Source: Clitoria ternatea
Lineage: Eukaryota; Streptophyta; Magnoliopsida; Fabales; Fabaceae
DNA: 64,000 bases
Direction of reading: 5' to 3'
Assembly: GCA_037962975.1 (NCBI GenBank)
Contig: CM075669.1
Location: forward strand, 113,352,501-113,416,500
A model generated the notes under the pieces. The model was not told the origin of the DNA and searched no databases. It worked only from the letters and a program-made list of their open reading frames with translations. Position numbers and translations under genes: made by a program. Below, in pieces: positions 13,134 through 22,805 of the stretch. How positions within the stretch are numbered: the first letter of the stretch is position 1; every line of letters starts with the position of its first letter.

Positions 13134-14483
13134 TCAGTCCTCCTTTTCTTCATCTTCCTCTTTAGCAGCCTCATTCATTGGCTCATCATTGTCTTGCTCA
13201 GGGTGGGGTGGAAATTTAGTTGCCAATGGTGTGTCTTCAGGGGGAATGGTGAACCCAATGGAAGCCAACCATAGGTCTCTGTTAGTTGGAACTTCCATTT
13301 CTTCAGTATGGTCCATATTCAGTGTAGTGGCAATCTTCCTCAACATGAGATCATGGTTCAGGACCAGATCGTAGGTCCCTAGCTGCATCTTTTTCATGGC
13401 CTGGAGTTCTTACATTATCATCAAAAAATCAAAAAGAGTACCTGGACTTGTTGGGCGTGGTGGTGCAGAAGATGATGGTTTGGGTTATTTGGGACGCTTT
13501 GGCTCTTGAGGCACAAAATAGTCAATATGGTCTATCACCCAGTACTTGTCTATAATTCTTTCAGGCTTCACCTTTGTCAGTTCCTCATTGTTCAACCTAG
13601 CATGATTCTTTTTTGGCCAGCAAAGTAACAATGGAGCAATATGGCAGTTACAGATTTTTTTCATTGGCTTTCACCATCTCAACCAATATTAAATCAACCA
13701 AATTAACATAAAAACCTTTCATCAAATAATAAATCAACACCAACCTTTTAATGACAACCTCAGTAGCATGGGCTACAGGGTGTAGAGATGAGATAATATA
13801 ATGGCACCATAAGAGGGGAAGATGATTTAGACAGCTTTTCTTAACATATTTTGGTGCTCCACTCACCTTGGTTTCATATGCAGCCTCCTGTTCACAATAG
13901 TCCTCCAGTATTTCTTGCCTAAGGTTTTCATTTTTAGCCTTATGGAAGACATGCACTAGCCAAGTGTATTGACAATCATCATCTAATGTGGGTATTTTCA
14001 AAAACTTGTTCAATATGCTGCTAGAGAGAGGAATAGTGACTCCTCTTAAGTAAGAGGAAAAAGGCACCTCATCCTCATCAGAATTACTCCTTAAATTAGC
14101 ATAAAACTCCCTGGTGAGTTCTTGGTATCCATTGCCTAAATTTTCATTGAAATGTTATCATCCCCTTACAAACATGGCAACCTTGACATCAAGATCAGAA
14201 CAATCCTCATCACTCCTCTATTTTTAAATTTTCCTTTATATTCCTGGGCAGCCTTGAGATCCCTAAATCTAAGCCAATCAAAATCATCAGTTCTTTTGGA
14301 CCTCTTTTCTCCCTTATTACTCTTACTTTTTTTGGGTGGTGGAGAAATAGGGGTGCTTGAAGTAGCCACCCCCTTTCCCTTCTCTTTTTGGGTTTTCCTC
14401 ACATTCTCCATTTCAACAATCCTCTCAGTTTTCTTAATGAATCTTTGTGGTGTTGTGGTCATTGTGGATGAAATGGGTGGCAT
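13134..14483 (-). pseudogene. Athila env-like / 'putative plant transposon protein' ORF, broken
   Basis: Three minus-strand pieces: 14483-14166 (basic, with PPPKKSKSNKGEKRSKR, then DFDWLRFRDLKAAQEYKGKF), 14067-13648 (PFSSYLRGVTIPLSSSILNK...) and 13397-13134 (acidic tail ending EEDEEKED). Between the first two, another frame carries NLGNGYQELTREFYANLR, which joins them. This is the layout of the Athila third ORF (Pfam family of putative plant transposon proteins): a charged N-terminus, then 'F..R....A...Y', then 'REFYANL' and 'V.G..I..S...IN..L'. Its function is unproven; it was once proposed to be an envelope. Stops and frameshifts make this copy non-functional. Confidence 0.7.
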
Positions 14484-14754
14484 TTATAGAGCCTAAATGG
14501 TTGTAAATGCAGAGGCAAACATAACGAGAAAAAATGAAAATATAAGATAAATATAAATAATGGATGCACTAATTTCAAAATTGAAATGGTGGGATGCAAT
14601 AAATATAGCCAGTAACTGAAATTAAGGAGGGAGGAGACGTTACCTTTCAATGGAATCCAAAGATTGTGCCTTTTCCTTCAAGAACCAGAGCTTCCAATGT
14701 ACAAAGGGGCTGAAGTTAGGGTTTGTACGCTGAGGTTGGTATTTATACTGTAGA

Positions 14755-15445
14755 ACTATGCGTATATATGCCCATATCCCAGCGTATGTATGCCCACATT
14801 CTGTTGTGCATTAACTGGCTAATCCGGGGTCACGCGTATGTACACTCACCCTAGGCATATGTACACCTACATTCTATTGTATCAGGTGGCAAAGCATGGG
14901 TTACGCGTATGTACGCTGACCCTGGGCGTATGTACGCCCACTCACTGGTTTTCAATAGGTGGTAAAGCTTGGGTCGCGCGTATGTACACTGACCCTGGGC
15001 GTATGTACACCCATATTCTAGTTGCATTAGTTGACAAGGTCTGGGTCATGCATATGTACGCTGGCCCTGGGCGTATGTACGCCCACTTCCTGTTGTATCA
15101 GGTTCTTTTTATGACTGAGTTACAGAACCTCAGGATAGGAATGTTGAGCATCAGCGTATATACGCTGGATTTATTTCCCTTATTGAACAACAGACCCACC
15201 ACGCATAGGTACGTTGAGGTCTTGGTGTATGTACGCCATCTTTCAGCCTTGTTATTTTCCAAAATTGCCTTTTATGCGTAGCTACGCCCCAGCTGGGCGT
15301 ATGTACGCTCACACTTTATTCTGCCTATTGGACCCACGCGTAGGTACACTAAGGTTAAGCGTATGTACGCCAGCTTTTGGGTCCAACACATTTATTCTTT
15401 GACTGATGCGTGTATGTACGCTGAAATACAATGTATGTACGCTCA
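14755..15445. repeat. Palindrome array between integrase and env-like ORF of Athila G
   Basis: About 20 copies of gcgtatgtacgc variants, mostly in pairs about 20 bp apart, with pairs recurring every 70-80 bp (near 14759/14781, 14834/14855, 14903/14925, 14978/15000, 15048/15069, 15154, 15202/15224, 15275/15297, 15337/15359, 15408/15432). It is the same palindrome as in the LTRs but in a separate internal location. Confidence 0.88.
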
Positions 15446-15639
15446 AACCTTACTTAAACATTTTTCAAGCTTTTTCAATCTTTTCTTCTTTCTCCCTATT
15501 TAATTTTCTTTTGTTTTTAAGGCATACAAACAAAATACAGTAGCTAAAATGTAGGGTTTCCTCCCTCAAGCGCTTCTTTAACGTCACTAGCTTTGACGTT
15601 TTGACACCTAAGAAGATGTCTACAAAAACATGGAGGATT

Positions 15640-16592
15640 TCTGCCTATCAAACTCTCCTCCATAGTAGAGCTTAAGTCTTTGGCCATTCACTTTGAAAGT
15701 TCTACCACTGTCATTCTTTTACCTCAATTGCACCATGAGGGAAAACCTCATTCATAATAAAAGGTCCAGACCATTTTGATCTTAGTTTTCCTGGAAAGAG
15801 TCTCAGCTTAGAATTGAATAATAAGACCTTGTCATCCTTCTGAAACTCCTTTCTATTTATCCACTTATCATGCCACCTCTTAGTTTTCTCTTTATAGATT
15901 GAGGCACTTTGATAAGCATTGAGTCTGAACTCCTCAAGTTCATGGAGTTTCAGGACTCTCTCCTCTTGAGATTTGTCAAATTCCATGTTTAACAACTTTG
16001 TGGCCCACCACGCCTTATGCTCTAACTCCACAGGAAGATGGCAAGCCTTACCATACACTAACTAATAAGGTGACATGCCAATTGGAGTCTTAAATGTTGT
16101 CCTATAGGCCCATAATGCATCATCTAATCTCACAGACCAGTCCTTCCTAGATTTCCCTACCACCTTTTCTAGTATCCTCTTGATTTCTCTATTAGAAAGC
16201 TCAACTTGTCCACAAGTTTGTGGATGGTATGGAGTGGATACCTTATAGAGTACCTCATAATGTCTTAGGGCTTTTTCCATAATTTTGTTATAAAAATGTG
16301 ACCCTCCATTACTAATGAGGACTCTAGGGACTCCAAATCTAGAAAAAATGTTATTCTTTAGAATCCTCAACACCACATGTGCATCATTGGTTCTGGTAGG
16401 GATTGCCTCTACCCACTTGGAGACATAATCTACAGCAACAAGGATGTATTCATTAGAGAATGACTTTGGGAATGGTCCCATAAAGTTAATGCCCCAAACA
16501 TCAAATAACTCGACAACTAAAATATTTGTCAAAGGCATGCCAGCTTTAGCAAAGAGGCCTCTACTTCTTTGGCACTTATTACACCTCTGCAC
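15640..16592 (-). pseudogene. Athila G integrase
   Basis: It starts in the zinc-binding part (CNKCQRSRG), then the catalytic core and the C-terminal domain (MYGKACHLPVELEHKAWWA.. from 16058, where a stop at 16061-16059 splits it). The core has GINFMGPFP and LISNGGSHF where Athila integrases normally have Asp in place of each Asn, so two of the three DDE acidic residues are lost. The Glu in GQVELSNREIKR is kept. After VKE near 15711 the frame shifts, and GRTFKVNGQRLKLYY continues in another frame. The enzyme would be inactive. Confidence 0.85.
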
Positions 16593-16615
16593 ATATACTC
16601 TAGCATCCTGGAAAA

Positions 16616-17077
16616 TTATTGGCCAATAAAAGCCACATTATCAGCATACCATGGCCCTGTGGTAATTGCCATCAGCCTCTCATCTGGGAATTCCTCTTTT
16701 ATCAAGATGGAGTCTGATTCACCTTCCAGACGAGAGAGTTGATTAGCCACTGAGTTCTCTACTCCCTTTTTATCTCTTATTTCCAAATCAAACTCTTGGA
16801 GTAACAGATCCCACCCGATCAACCTTGGCTTTGATTCTTTTTTCGCTAGCAAGTGCTTGATTGTTGAATGGTTTGTATACACAATGACCTTAGCACCAAT
16901 CAAGTAAGCTCTGAATTTATCAAATGCATACACCACAACAAGCATTTCTTTTTCAGTAGTTGTGTAGTTTATTTGATTTTTGTTCAGCACCTTGCTAGCA
17001 TAATAAATAATATGTGTTAATTTTTCTTTTTTCTGTCCCAGTACAGCTCCTATAGCAAAATCACTTGCATCACACAT
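16616..17077 (-). pseudogene. Athila G RNase H
   Basis: 153 codons following the RT thumb region, from MCDASDFAIGAVLGQ through the conserved TTTEKEMLVVVYAFDKFR. The first catalytic Asp and the Glu are present, but TNHSTIKHLL has Asn for the family's Asp, and VANQLSRLEGE has Asn where VADHLSRL is usual. Both are GAT/GAC to AAT/AAC type changes. A stop separates it from the preceding connection domain at 17096. Confidence 0.82.
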
Positions 17078-17095
17078 GAGCTCAAATGGTAAAGA

Positions 17096-18064
17096 CTAAT
17101 CAGGTGCTGCAAGGATTGGAGCTGTAATTAATCTTTGTTTAAGATTTTCAAAACCCTTGACACACTTTTCATCAAAAACAAAAGCATGATCTTTCACAAG
17201 TAAATCAGTCAAAGGCTTTGCTATTTTCGAAAAATCCTTTATAAATCTCCTATAGAAGCCAACACATCCTAAGAAACTCCTCACTCCTTTCACATTGATT
17301 GGAGGAGAAAGCTTTTCAATGGTATCAATCTTGGCTTTATCTACTTGGATGCCCTCAGCAGAGATTTTGTGGCCAAGGACTATCCCCCCTCTAACCATAA
17401 AATGACATTTTTCTTAGTTGAGGACAAGATTAGTCTCTTGACATCTCACCAGCACCTTAGATAGGTTACTGAGGCATACATCAAAGCTGTTTCCAAACAC
17501 AGAGAAGTCATCCATAAAGACCTCAATGAACTTCTTTACCATGTCCCCAAAAATTGCCAGCATACACCTTTGAAAGGTTGCTGGTGCATTGTACAAACCA
17601 AAAGGCATGCGCCTGTATACAAAGATTCTATATGGACAGGTGAAGGCTATTTTCTCTTGATCTTTTGGATCAACCATAATTTGGTTGTATCCAGAATATC
17701 CATCAAGGAAGCAATAATACTTATGTCCTGACAACCTCTCAAGCATTTGATCTACAAAAGGTAAAGAAAAGTGGTCTTTTTTAGTGGAGTCATTTAGCCT
17801 TCTATAGTCTATATATATCCTCCAACCTGTAGTTGGTCTAGTGGCAATGACTTCACCTTTTTCATTTTTAACAGTGGTCACCCCTCCTTTCTTAGGCACC
17901 ACTTGGACTGGACTGATCCAAGCATTGTCTGAGATAGGATAGATAATCCCTGCATCAAGGAGTTTAACCACTTCTTTCCTCACAGCGTCTTTCATTATAG
18001 GGTTTAACCTTCTTTGTGACTGAACAACTAGAGAATAGTCATCCTCCATCAGAATTTTATGCAT
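17096..18064 (-). pseudogene. Athila G reverse transcriptase
   Basis: 18064-17414 covers fingers and palm: QRRLNPIMKDAVRKEVVKLL, ISPVQVVPKKGG, WRIYIDYRRLND, the palm Asp in FLDGYSGYNQI, the MPFGLYNAPATFQRCM box, and the catalytic EVFMDDFSVFG near residues 182-190. A stop at 17414 is followed by the thumb/connection piece 17398-17096 (GHKISAEGIQVDKAKIDTIE, FLGCVGFYRRFIKDFSK). The FMDD form and the 'KKGG...GWR.CIDYR' spacing are typical of Athila. Catalytic Asp residues survive, but the frame is interrupted. Confidence 0.88.
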
Positions 18065-18129
18065 ACAAAATGATGGACTAATCCCCTTTAAATCAGAAAT
18101 ATTCCAACCAATGACAGATTCATGTTTTC

Positions 18130-18566
18130 TTATAACCCTATCAGTTTTTCTACATCCTCATCATCTAACTCTGCATTAATGATTACTGGATGTGACTCAT
18201 GATTTCCAAAGAAAATATATCTAAAATGAGAAGGCAAGGGTCTCAAATCATGTTTTTCTTCAAACACCTTCTTACCCTTCTCAAGTGCAGTATTATTTAA
18301 GTTTTCTTTTATTTCAACTTTTTCTTCCCCTACTTCACATACTTCTAGTAGGTTCAGCAGCTCAGTTTGTGAGTCATCCAACTCCTCAGTCTCAGAGTTG
18401 AATCATCCTCTAAAAAGGCTTGTAAAGCCTCTTCTTCAGCCTTTAACAACATGGGAGTCTTATAGCTTTTAATTTCTTCAAGCATAAAACAATCCATCTT
18501 TTTAGCTGGATATTTTATAACATTGAAAACATTAAAAGTTACTTGCTCCTCCTGAACTCTCAGCAT
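18130..18566 (-). pseudogene. Athila G protease-RT linker region
   Basis: Two overlapping frames: 18566-18354 (VTFNVFNVIKYPAKKMDCFM) and 18381-18130 (LELLNL/EEKHDLRPLPSHFRYIFFG..). They correspond to the linker between aspartic protease and RT in Athila, which carries a 'LRPLPSHLRYAFLG' motif just before the RT. A frameshift lies at about 18360. Confidence 0.7.
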
Positions 18567-18569
18567 AAG

Positions 18570-19055
18570 TTATCCCTTCTCTACATCAATTAAAGCTCTC
18601 CCAGTAGCTAAGAAAGGTCTCCTTAAGATTAGAAGAATCTCTCTATCAGCCTCCATATTCAAAACTACAAAATCTGCTAGAAAGATAAACTTATCTACTT
18701 TTACCAACAAATCCTCCAGTATCCCATAAGGATATTTGATAGACCTATCAGCCAACTGTAAGGACATAGGAGTTAGTTGCAGATCATTAATTCCTAGTTT
18801 CCTCATCAAGGATAAAGGCATAAGGTTAATGCTAGCTCCCACATCATATAAGGCACTTCCAACATGAACATCCCCTATTGCACAAGGTATTGTAAAAGAT
18901 CCAGGATCTTCTAGCTTTTGAGGAAGTTTCTTCTGAATAATTACACTACACTCTTGGGTGAGGGCAATCATTTCATCTCCCTTAAGCTTCCTCTTCTTAG
19001 ACAAGTTCTTTAAAATTTTTTGCATATGAAGGCATCTCTTGCAATGCCTCAGCAA
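18570..19055 (-). pseudogene. Athila G aspartic protease
   Basis: 161 codons. An N-terminal stretch of the type KKRKLKGDEMIALTQECSVI precedes the retropepsin-like domain. The active-site motif is LYDVGASINLMP (Asp present, second position Val for the common Leu). It is followed by SLMRKLGI and the flap/terminal block ILLILRRPFLATGRALIDVEKG, which matches the family's 'PIILGRPFLATG..LIDV' with changes. It matures the gag-pol polyprotein in active relatives. Confidence 0.82.
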
Positions 19056-19126
19056 AGGGAATATTTATGTGAATCTTTTTGAATACATCTAAGAACTTAG
19101 GAAACTTTTGCTCCTCCAACTGTTTC

Positions 19127-20677
19127 TTAAAGTGGGAATGGAGCATTCTTTAATTTTTCAAGAGTTAGCTTGACAACTTCCTCCAAAATCAAATCATTCT
19201 TTTTCTTTTTCTTTTGATGAACTTGATTTTCTTTCTCTTTTTCTATCTCCACTTTGTTTTTAGTTTTATCATTAACTTGCTTATTTTTTTGCTCTTTTTC
19301 TTTTTCTGCAGTATTTTCATGACTTGGAGTGGGGAGAACCAAAGTTTTCCCACTCCTTGTGGTTATTGCTTTGCAATGTTCCCTAGGATTTACCTCAGTA
19401 TCTCCAGGGAAATTGCCTGATTGTCTCTCAGCTAACTGTTTTGATAGTTGTCCAACCTGATTTTCCAGATTCCGGATGGACGCTTCTTGATTTTTAAAAC
19501 TGGCCTGAGTGACTTGAATGAACTGAGATAGAACATTCTCAAGTTCAGACTTTTCTTTAGGGGAAAGGGAGGTGGTTGTTGTGATCTATTTGTGGTATGA
19601 TTTTGTGGCATGTTTTGATTCAAATGTGGACCCTTCTGCCATGAAACATTGGGGTGATTTCTATTGTTAGGATTAAAGGAATTAGAGGGATAATTCCTTT
19701 GGAATTGTTACCCCATGTAATTAACTTGTTCAACAGGCACATTTGGATCACACATGCCATTTTCATGGTCTCCACCATAAAAATCACAACTTATCATACA
19801 GACTTAACTAGGCTTTTGGAGTTCTGAAATTTGTACACTTAATTTCTCCAAAGCCTGGGTCATCAACTTACTTTGAGCCAAATAAGCATCTTGTGCTTCT
19901 AATTCTAGTATCCCTCTCTTTGGGATTTGACTCCTTTCACTAACTAGACATTCATTAGAAGCCATAACATCAATCAACTCAATGGCCTCTTCTACAGTTT
20001 TAGTAGTCAGTGAGCCTCTAGCTGAGGCATCAATCAAGACCCTAGTAGCTAGCCTTATTCCATTATAAAATATGGTAACTTGCTACACAGCAGGGATCCT
20101 ATGGTGAGGACATTTCCTCAAACTTTCTTTGTACCTATCCCATGCTTCCATCAGAGATTCACCCCTCTCTGTTGGAAACAAGTGATTTCTATGTGCAACT
20201 TGGCATACTTGGAAGGAGGGAAATATTTAATCAGAAATTTTCTTTGTAAATCCTCCCAAGTAGATATGTTGCCTCTTGGTTGGCTCTGCAACTAGGCTTT
20301 AGCACGATCCCTTAGAGAAAAAGGAAACAATCTCAATCTTATTACCTCATCAGGGACACCATTCATCTTAACTATATCATAAATTTGGAGGAAGGTTGCT
20401 AGATGCAAGTTTGGATCCTCAACCTCACTTCCTCCGAATTGATCATTTCTAACCAATTACAGCAACACTTAAGTTCAAAATTATTAGCTGCAATTAGAGG
20501 CCTAAGGATGCTTGATTGCAATCCTTCTTTAGTAGGCCTGGAGTAGTCACCTAGTGTAACTCTCCTCTGTTCCATTTCTTGTTGTTCTTTTTTCTTTTTC
20601 TCTTTTCTAAGTCTACGTTCTAACAAATCAATATCAGGATCAAAGAAGAATGACTCTCCTCTGTTCCTTGATTGCAT
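19127..20677 (-). pseudogene. Athila G gag
   Basis: It starts at the Athila N-terminus (MQSRNRGESFFFDPDIDLLE, ..RRVTLGDYSRPT). The capsid core is readable in shifting frames between 20480 and 20040 (VPDEVIRLRLFPFSLRDRA). From 20037 comes the helical segment TVEEAIELIDVMASNE. A knuckle-like CDFYGGDHENGMC follows near 19800-19760, where Tyr replaces the second Cys. It ends in a Lys/Glu-rich linker (19342-19127). At least four stops or frameshifts break it. Confidence 0.8.
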
Positions 20678-20835
20678 ACACCAGATATTTCACAGAATCA
20701 ATTTCAAATCTACTACTATTGCTACACACAAGCTATTATTATACTAAAACAAAAATTGAACTGCTACTAAATGCAAAACAGAATTAAATGGTTCAGTCTA
20801 GTACCGGTCCTAGGATTGTTGATATTACTCAACAA

Positions 20836-20853
20836 TCCCTGGCAACAACGCCA
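20836..20853 (-). other. Primer-binding site of Athila G (tRNA-Asp-like)
   Basis: On the minus strand tggcgttgttgccaggga, six bases after the LTR end at 20860. It resembles the tRNA-Asp primer complement used by Athila (tggcgccgttgccgggga) with three C/G to T/A changes. Confidence 0.8.
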
Positions 20854-20859
20854 TTAACT

Positions 20860-22411
20860 TGATGCATAATCTCAAAGGATTATATTCTTTTGCCAAGCGC
20901 ACCAATCGTTAAATTTGTAATATATTTGATTGTCCCACAGGGATTGAGGTAATTACCACAACCTAGGACTAGTACAAGCTGAACCAGAACAAAATAGGAT
21001 AAGATTCATTCTATTTATGCTTTTCTAGAATTTCTATGTTTTTGTAATTTTAGAAACAATATAAAAACTGAAATGTATTTAATGGAAGATAGGTTAGGAT
21101 TGCTTCAGCTTACAATTTCATCAAGAAACATGTAATTGAGGTTCAATCAAGCTTCAGACTATAGAGGACAACTTCACAGATGGTTAATCCCTAATTCTTT
21201 AGGTGATTAACATTAATTCCTAAGCATTAAACCCTAATCCCTTAGGTGTTCAGTGACAGAGAAATCTAATGTGAAATTGGGGATTGAACCCTAGCTATTC
21301 ACATAATTGTTAGGCCTAAATTAGCTAGGAAGCCAGAAGTTATCTAAGCATTCAACCGTGATTCCTCATTGGTGAGATGCTTCAATTAGGTCTGGATTTG
21401 TCAATCCAACAGTGTAGATCCACTTCTCAGCTTGTTCTCCTCATGCTTCAGAAGATGATTTCCTCAATGCACATTCAAGACTCCATTGGAAGCTTCAGCA
21501 ATCCCAATCTTAAGGGTTTAGCAACCCATGGAAGTGAAATCAGCAGAAGAAGGAATGTAGAGAGCCATGGAAGAGAGAGTATAGTGAGAGAAAAGGTTTA
21601 GAGAGAATTTGAGAATCAGAAAATAAAGTAATAGTATTGCTTCTTTGTAAGTTACAAGGAAATTACCTATATATAGTTTTATGGCTTGAACTAAGTATCA
21701 AATAAGGCTAAATCACGCAGTTGCCCCAGAGGGGCTGACAAGCAAATAAAAAAAATTACATAACTGAATAAATAACTGTTTCTGGTTTCCCTCCCAGCTG
21801 CGCATAGGAACGCCCACATACCAGCATATGTACGCTGGAATTCTGCTTGGTTGGGTGCTATGTGCCTTCCATTAACTTGATCTGCGCATATGTACGCTAG
21901 GTTCCAGTGTATATACATTGGCTTGCTAACCTGGTAAATTAGATTCTGTTTCTGGGCGTATGTACGCCCTCCTACCCAGCGTATGTACGTTGGCTTTCTG
22001 TCTTTGGCACTTTAATCTTCTTTCTTCACGCATTGGTACACTCCATTCCAGCGTATGTACGCTGGCTCACTGGATGATGGTGTTGGGATAGGCATATGAT
22101 ACGCTGAGTTGGGCGTACATACACTGAACTCCTAGACTTGGATCCTGTCAAACACAAATAAATAGATGCCTAGCGTATGTAAGCTGGCTTTGTAACATAC
22201 ATACACTGGATTAATGGATTTCAGAATAAACTTCCTTCCTTATATGTTTATCTTTTTATCCATTTTCTTGCATAATTTACTTCATATTTTAATTAAATAA
22301 GTAAAACCCAAAGAATGACAAAACATTACTTAAATGATGCTAAACTCAACAATACTTAATGGATTAAGTAAAATTAAAGATAAAATTATTAAGTCTTTTC
22401 AAGACTTATCA
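20860..22411 (-). repeat. 5' LTR of Athila element G
   Basis: 1552 bp, tgatgcataatc to gacttatca on the + strand. Compared with the 3' LTR it lacks 70 bp whose ends are two copies of agcgtatgtacg (LTR positions equivalent to 11073 and 11143). It carries the same palindrome cluster (21832-22206). Confidence 0.92.
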
Positions 22412-22416
22412 CATAT

Positions 22417-22800
22417 CTTGAGGATTTTTTTGAGTCTGTTAGGTAGCTCACAAGTCACAGAAACCACATCTAAATTTATTTGGTGTTGGATATTTTCCTG
22501 TCCTTTCATTATTAGTTGTGTTTCCACCCACATATTCACTAAGTGATAAGTATGGGACTACGAAATGGTGCCTAAATTGCATTGAATTCCAAAATATTCT
22601 TTTGCTCGGCTAGAAGTAAAAATTAAGTTGATTAACAATAGCAGTTCGTTCACTCTTAGGAAAAGATCCACAAGCATGCATAATTCATAAGGGTGTTCAA
22701 TATATAAAAGAATAAAAAAACATATAGAAAAATGTTTGTTTACATAATTTTTTAAAATTAATTCTTATTGTTGGGCAATATTTATATGGAAACAAATACG
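22417..22800 (+). other. CACTA-1 interior between two insertions, no gene recognised
   Basis: It continues CACTA-1 between Athila G and chromovirus A. Only fragmentary coding potential (for example on the minus strand near 22440-22545) that I cannot assign. The last 40 bases (tatggaaacaaatacgcgtt) recur in diverged form at 33858-33879, a short local duplication at the A target site. Confidence 0.4.
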
Positions 22801-22805
22801 CGTTA

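Larger units (their letters stand above)
9955..22411 (-). mobile_element. Athila-type Ty3/gypsy retrotransposon (element G), complete structure, inactive
   Basis: 12,457 bp flanked by a perfect 5-bp duplication, catat (9950-9954 and 22412-22416). Read on the minus strand the order is 5' LTR, primer site, gag, protease, RT, RNase H, integrase, palindrome array, env-like ORF, purine tract, 3' LTR. The tRNA-Asp-like primer site, the FMDD RT signature and a transposase_32/env-like ORF after pol identify the Athila lineage. Coding regions carry many stops and frameshifts, and catalytic Asp residues of RNase H and integrase are Asn. LTRs differ by a 70-bp deletion and numerous substitutions, so the insertion is older than A or B. 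Confidence 0.9.

Noticed and set aside
19214..19420. 68-codon hydrophobic + strand frame
   Set aside because: Complement of the Lys/Glu-rich gag linker of Athila G; the Phe/Leu content is a by-product.
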